Shown in pieces: positions 14,908 through 16,110 of a DNA stretch of 16,110 nt. Source of the stretch: DASZQY01 sp036511595 (GTDB taxonomy: Bacteria; Pseudomonadota; Alphaproteobacteria; Rhizobiales; Kaistiaceae); contig DATCBY010000016.1 in assembly GCA_036511595.1 (NCBI GenBank), positions 1-16,110 on the forward strand, in the 5' to 3' direction. Under the pieces are notes generated by a model, which saw nothing but the letters and a program-made list of their open reading frames with translations, was not told the DNA's origin and ran no database searches. A program made the translations under genes and the position numbers. Position 1 is the stretch's first letter; each line of letters starts with the position of its first letter.

Positions 14908-15898
14908 GGGCCTGATCGAGCCGGTCCATTCCTGCTCCCGGCAAACCGAGCCGCAGCCACGTGGGTTGACTCACGAACGCGCGGGCCCAGATGCCTTGCC
15001 CGGCGAGTCGACGATGCAGGCCGGCGGCGTCCAGATCCTCGATCAGCACGAACAGATGCGTGTGGCCCTTGATGGCGAGGCGATGGCGGGTCAGGAGCGA
15101 CCGGAGCTTGTTGTTCTGCTCTTTGAGGCTGGCGCGGGTCGCGTCGCGCCAGCGGCGATCCGACAGCGCCTGCGCGCCGATCGTCAACGCCGCGCTGGAC
15201 ACCGGCCAGTCGCCGAGGATGGATGCCAGCCGCGTGACCAGCGCCGGCTCGCCGGCGACGAAGCCGAGACGCAGTCCGGCGAGCCCGTAGAATTTGCCGA
15301 GCGAGCGCAGCACCACGGCGGACAAGCCGGCGAGCATGGGCACGAGGCTGATCTCGGGGTTAGCGTCGGCGAAGGCCTCATCGACGACGAGCAACCCGCC
15401 GCGTTCGCCGAGCGCTCTCGCCAGCGCAGTGAGCGTCGACGGCGGAAAGGTCCGCCCGTCCGGATTGTTGGGATTGACGACGACGGCGATGGTGACATCG
15501 GTCGGGATCTGGCTGACGTCGCCGACCTCGATCACGCGACAGGCGCTGTCCTGCCATGCGCCGGCATGGCTACCGTAAGTCGGACCGACGACGGCGACGG
15601 CGCCGGCCGGCGCAATGAGCGGCAGCAGGCCAATGGCGACTTCGCTCCCCGGCACGGCGGCGATCGCGGCACCGGCGGGGAGGCCATAGGCCGTGCGGGC
15701 GGCCGCCAGTAATTGATCCAGCGCATCCCTGCCCGGGAGGCGGCCGGGCGACGCAACCACGATTTTCCCAATCGGGTAGGAGGCTGGATTAATTCCCGTC
15801 GAGAGGTCCAGCCATCCGGCCGGAGGCGTTCCGTACTGGGCGGTTGCAAAGACCAGGTCGCCACCGTGGCGGGGGGAAGTTTGGGGTCGGATCGCCAT
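14891..15898 (-). CDS. cobC: L-threonine-O-3-phosphate decarboxylase CobC (PLP-dependent; Salmonella CobD)
   Basis: A 335-residue fold-type I aminotransferase-like enzyme. It decarboxylates threonine phosphate to (R)-1-amino-2-propanol phosphate, the arm that CobD attaches. The N-terminal HGGDLVFA (11-18) and LDLSTGINP (30-38) are typical of CobC. NPNNPDG is at 142-148, the PLP-ring Asp173 lies in VVDEAF, and the Schiff-base Lys202 lies in SLGKFYGLAGLRLGF. The ATG at 15898 is chosen because the frame further upstream runs through the tRNA-Cys gene and adds 36 residues without family resemblance. The ribosome-binding site is weak (GCGAG). It starts only 40 nt after the tRNA-Cys 3' end. HisC-like aminotransferases are the main alternative, but N-terminal motifs and context favour CobC. 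Confidence 0.94.
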   Translation of the reverse strand: MAIRPQTSPRHGGDLVFATAQYGTPPAGWLDLSTGINPASYPIGKIVVASPGRLPGRDALDQLLAAARTAYGLPAGAAIAAVPGSEVAIGLLPLIAPAGAVAVVGPTYGSHAGAWQDSACRVIEVGDVSQIPTDVTIAVVVNPNNPDGRTFPPSTLTALARALGERGGLLVVDEAFADANPEISLVPMLAGLSAVVLRSLGKFYGLAGLRLGFVAGEPALVTRLASILGDWPVSSAALTIGAQALSDRRWRDATRASLKEQNNKLRSLLTRHRLAIKGHTHLFVLIEDLDAAGLHRRLAGQGIWARAFVSQPTWLRLGLPGAGMDRLDQALTACR

Positions 15899-15938
15899 CG
15901 GCTCGCTGCTGGTCCGGATTGGCGGGGACGGGGACCAT

Positions 15939-16012
15939 TGGAGGCCTCGCCCGGAGTCGAACCGGGGTAGCGGGATTTGCAGTCCCGTGCATGGCCGCTC
16001 TGCCACGAGGCC
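15939..16012 (-). tRNA. tRNA-Cys (anticodon GCA)
   Basis: A 74-nt cloverleaf on the minus strand with encoded CCA. The acceptor stem GGCCTCG pairs with CGAGGCC, and the discriminator is T (U73), the identity base expected for cysteine. The anticodon loop CTGCAAA gives GCA at plus-strand 15978-15980, within stem CGGGA/TCCCG. The T-arm contains GGTTCGACTCC. Confidence 0.97.
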
Positions 16013-16022
16013 GACGCCGGTT

Positions 16023-16050
16023 TGTATAGATGCTCAGGGCCGCGGCGCAA
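16023..16050 (-). promoter_or_regulatory. Probable promoter of tRNA-Cys (and possibly cobC)
   Basis: Reading the minus strand, TTGCGC (16045-16050) serves as a -35, followed by a 16-nt spacer and a good -10, TATACA (16023-16028). Transcription would start near 16016, a few bases before the mature tRNA end. Because cobC starts 40 nt after the tRNA and no terminator is seen between them, this promoter may also drive cobC. Confidence 0.48.
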
Positions 16051-16110
16051 AGGGAAACCGGCAATCGGCTTGTCTTGAGCATGCGGCGTCGTTAATTACG
16101 AAAAGGCAGC

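Noticed and set aside
14880..14910. Bidirectional terminator between btuD and cobC
   Set aside because: The two stops overlap by 17 bp and no stem followed by T-runs on either strand is present.
15899..16006. Upstream start for cobC at 16006
   Set aside because: The added residues are translated from tRNA-Cys sequence. The start at 15898 gives a normal CobC N-terminus.
1..16110. CRISPR arrays, insertion sequences, integrases, phage or toxin-antitoxin genes
   Set aside because: No regularly spaced repeats, inverted-repeat-flanked transposase, recombinase motif or toxin-antitoxin-like gene pair was seen. Every sizeable coding frame except the 86-residue membrane protein belongs to B12 synthesis or import.

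Overview
The window comes from a high-GC bacterium, most likely an alphaproteobacterium of the Hyphomicrobiales/Rhizobiales type. This is inferred from the GC-rich third codon positions, the aerobic-pathway cobalt chelatase gene cobN beside cobW, the CbtB-CbtA cobalt transporter under a cobalamin riboswitch, and the overall resemblance of the proteins to rhizobial homologues. The genus cannot be named from the sequence alone.

Almost everything here serves vitamin B12 (adenosylcobalamin). From left to right: a tRNA-Asn on the minus strand; a small membrane protein; a cobalamin riboswitch with a recognisable promoter, aptamer and ribosome-binding-site hairpin; and a tightly packed plus-strand operon cbtB-cbtA-cobU-cobW-cobN-cobO-cobQ. 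This operon covers cobalt uptake, cobalt delivery and insertion, corrinoid adenosylation, amidation to cobyric acid and nucleotide-loop activation. A minus-strand pair btuF-cobD converges on cobQ, with a 73-bp tail-to-tail overlap. Divergent from btuF is a second plus-strand operon, btuB-btuC-btuD, which with btuF makes a complete B12 import system. Finally a minus-strand tRNA-Cys is followed 40 nt later by cobC, which converges on btuD.

The genes cooperate as follows. BtuB (outer membrane), BtuF (periplasm) and BtuCD (inner membrane ABC importer) salvage corrinoids. CbtAB brings in cobalt, CobW probably helps deliver it, and CobN is the large subunit of the CobNST chelatase. CobO adenosylates, CobQ amidates to cobyric acid, CobC makes aminopropanol phosphate from threonine phosphate, CobD attaches it, and CobU phosphorylates and GMP-activates the product. 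Corrin-ring synthesis genes (cobI, G, J, M, F, K, L, H, B), chelatase subunits cobS/cobT, and the final lower-ligand and synthase genes are not in the window and must be elsewhere if the pathway is complete.

No mobile element, CRISPR array, phage gene or unknown multi-gene system was found. The most unusual part is the btuB leader. It lacks a canonical B12 riboswitch core, but it contains a run of hairpins resembling part of one, ending in a hairpin that covers the btuB ribosome-binding site.
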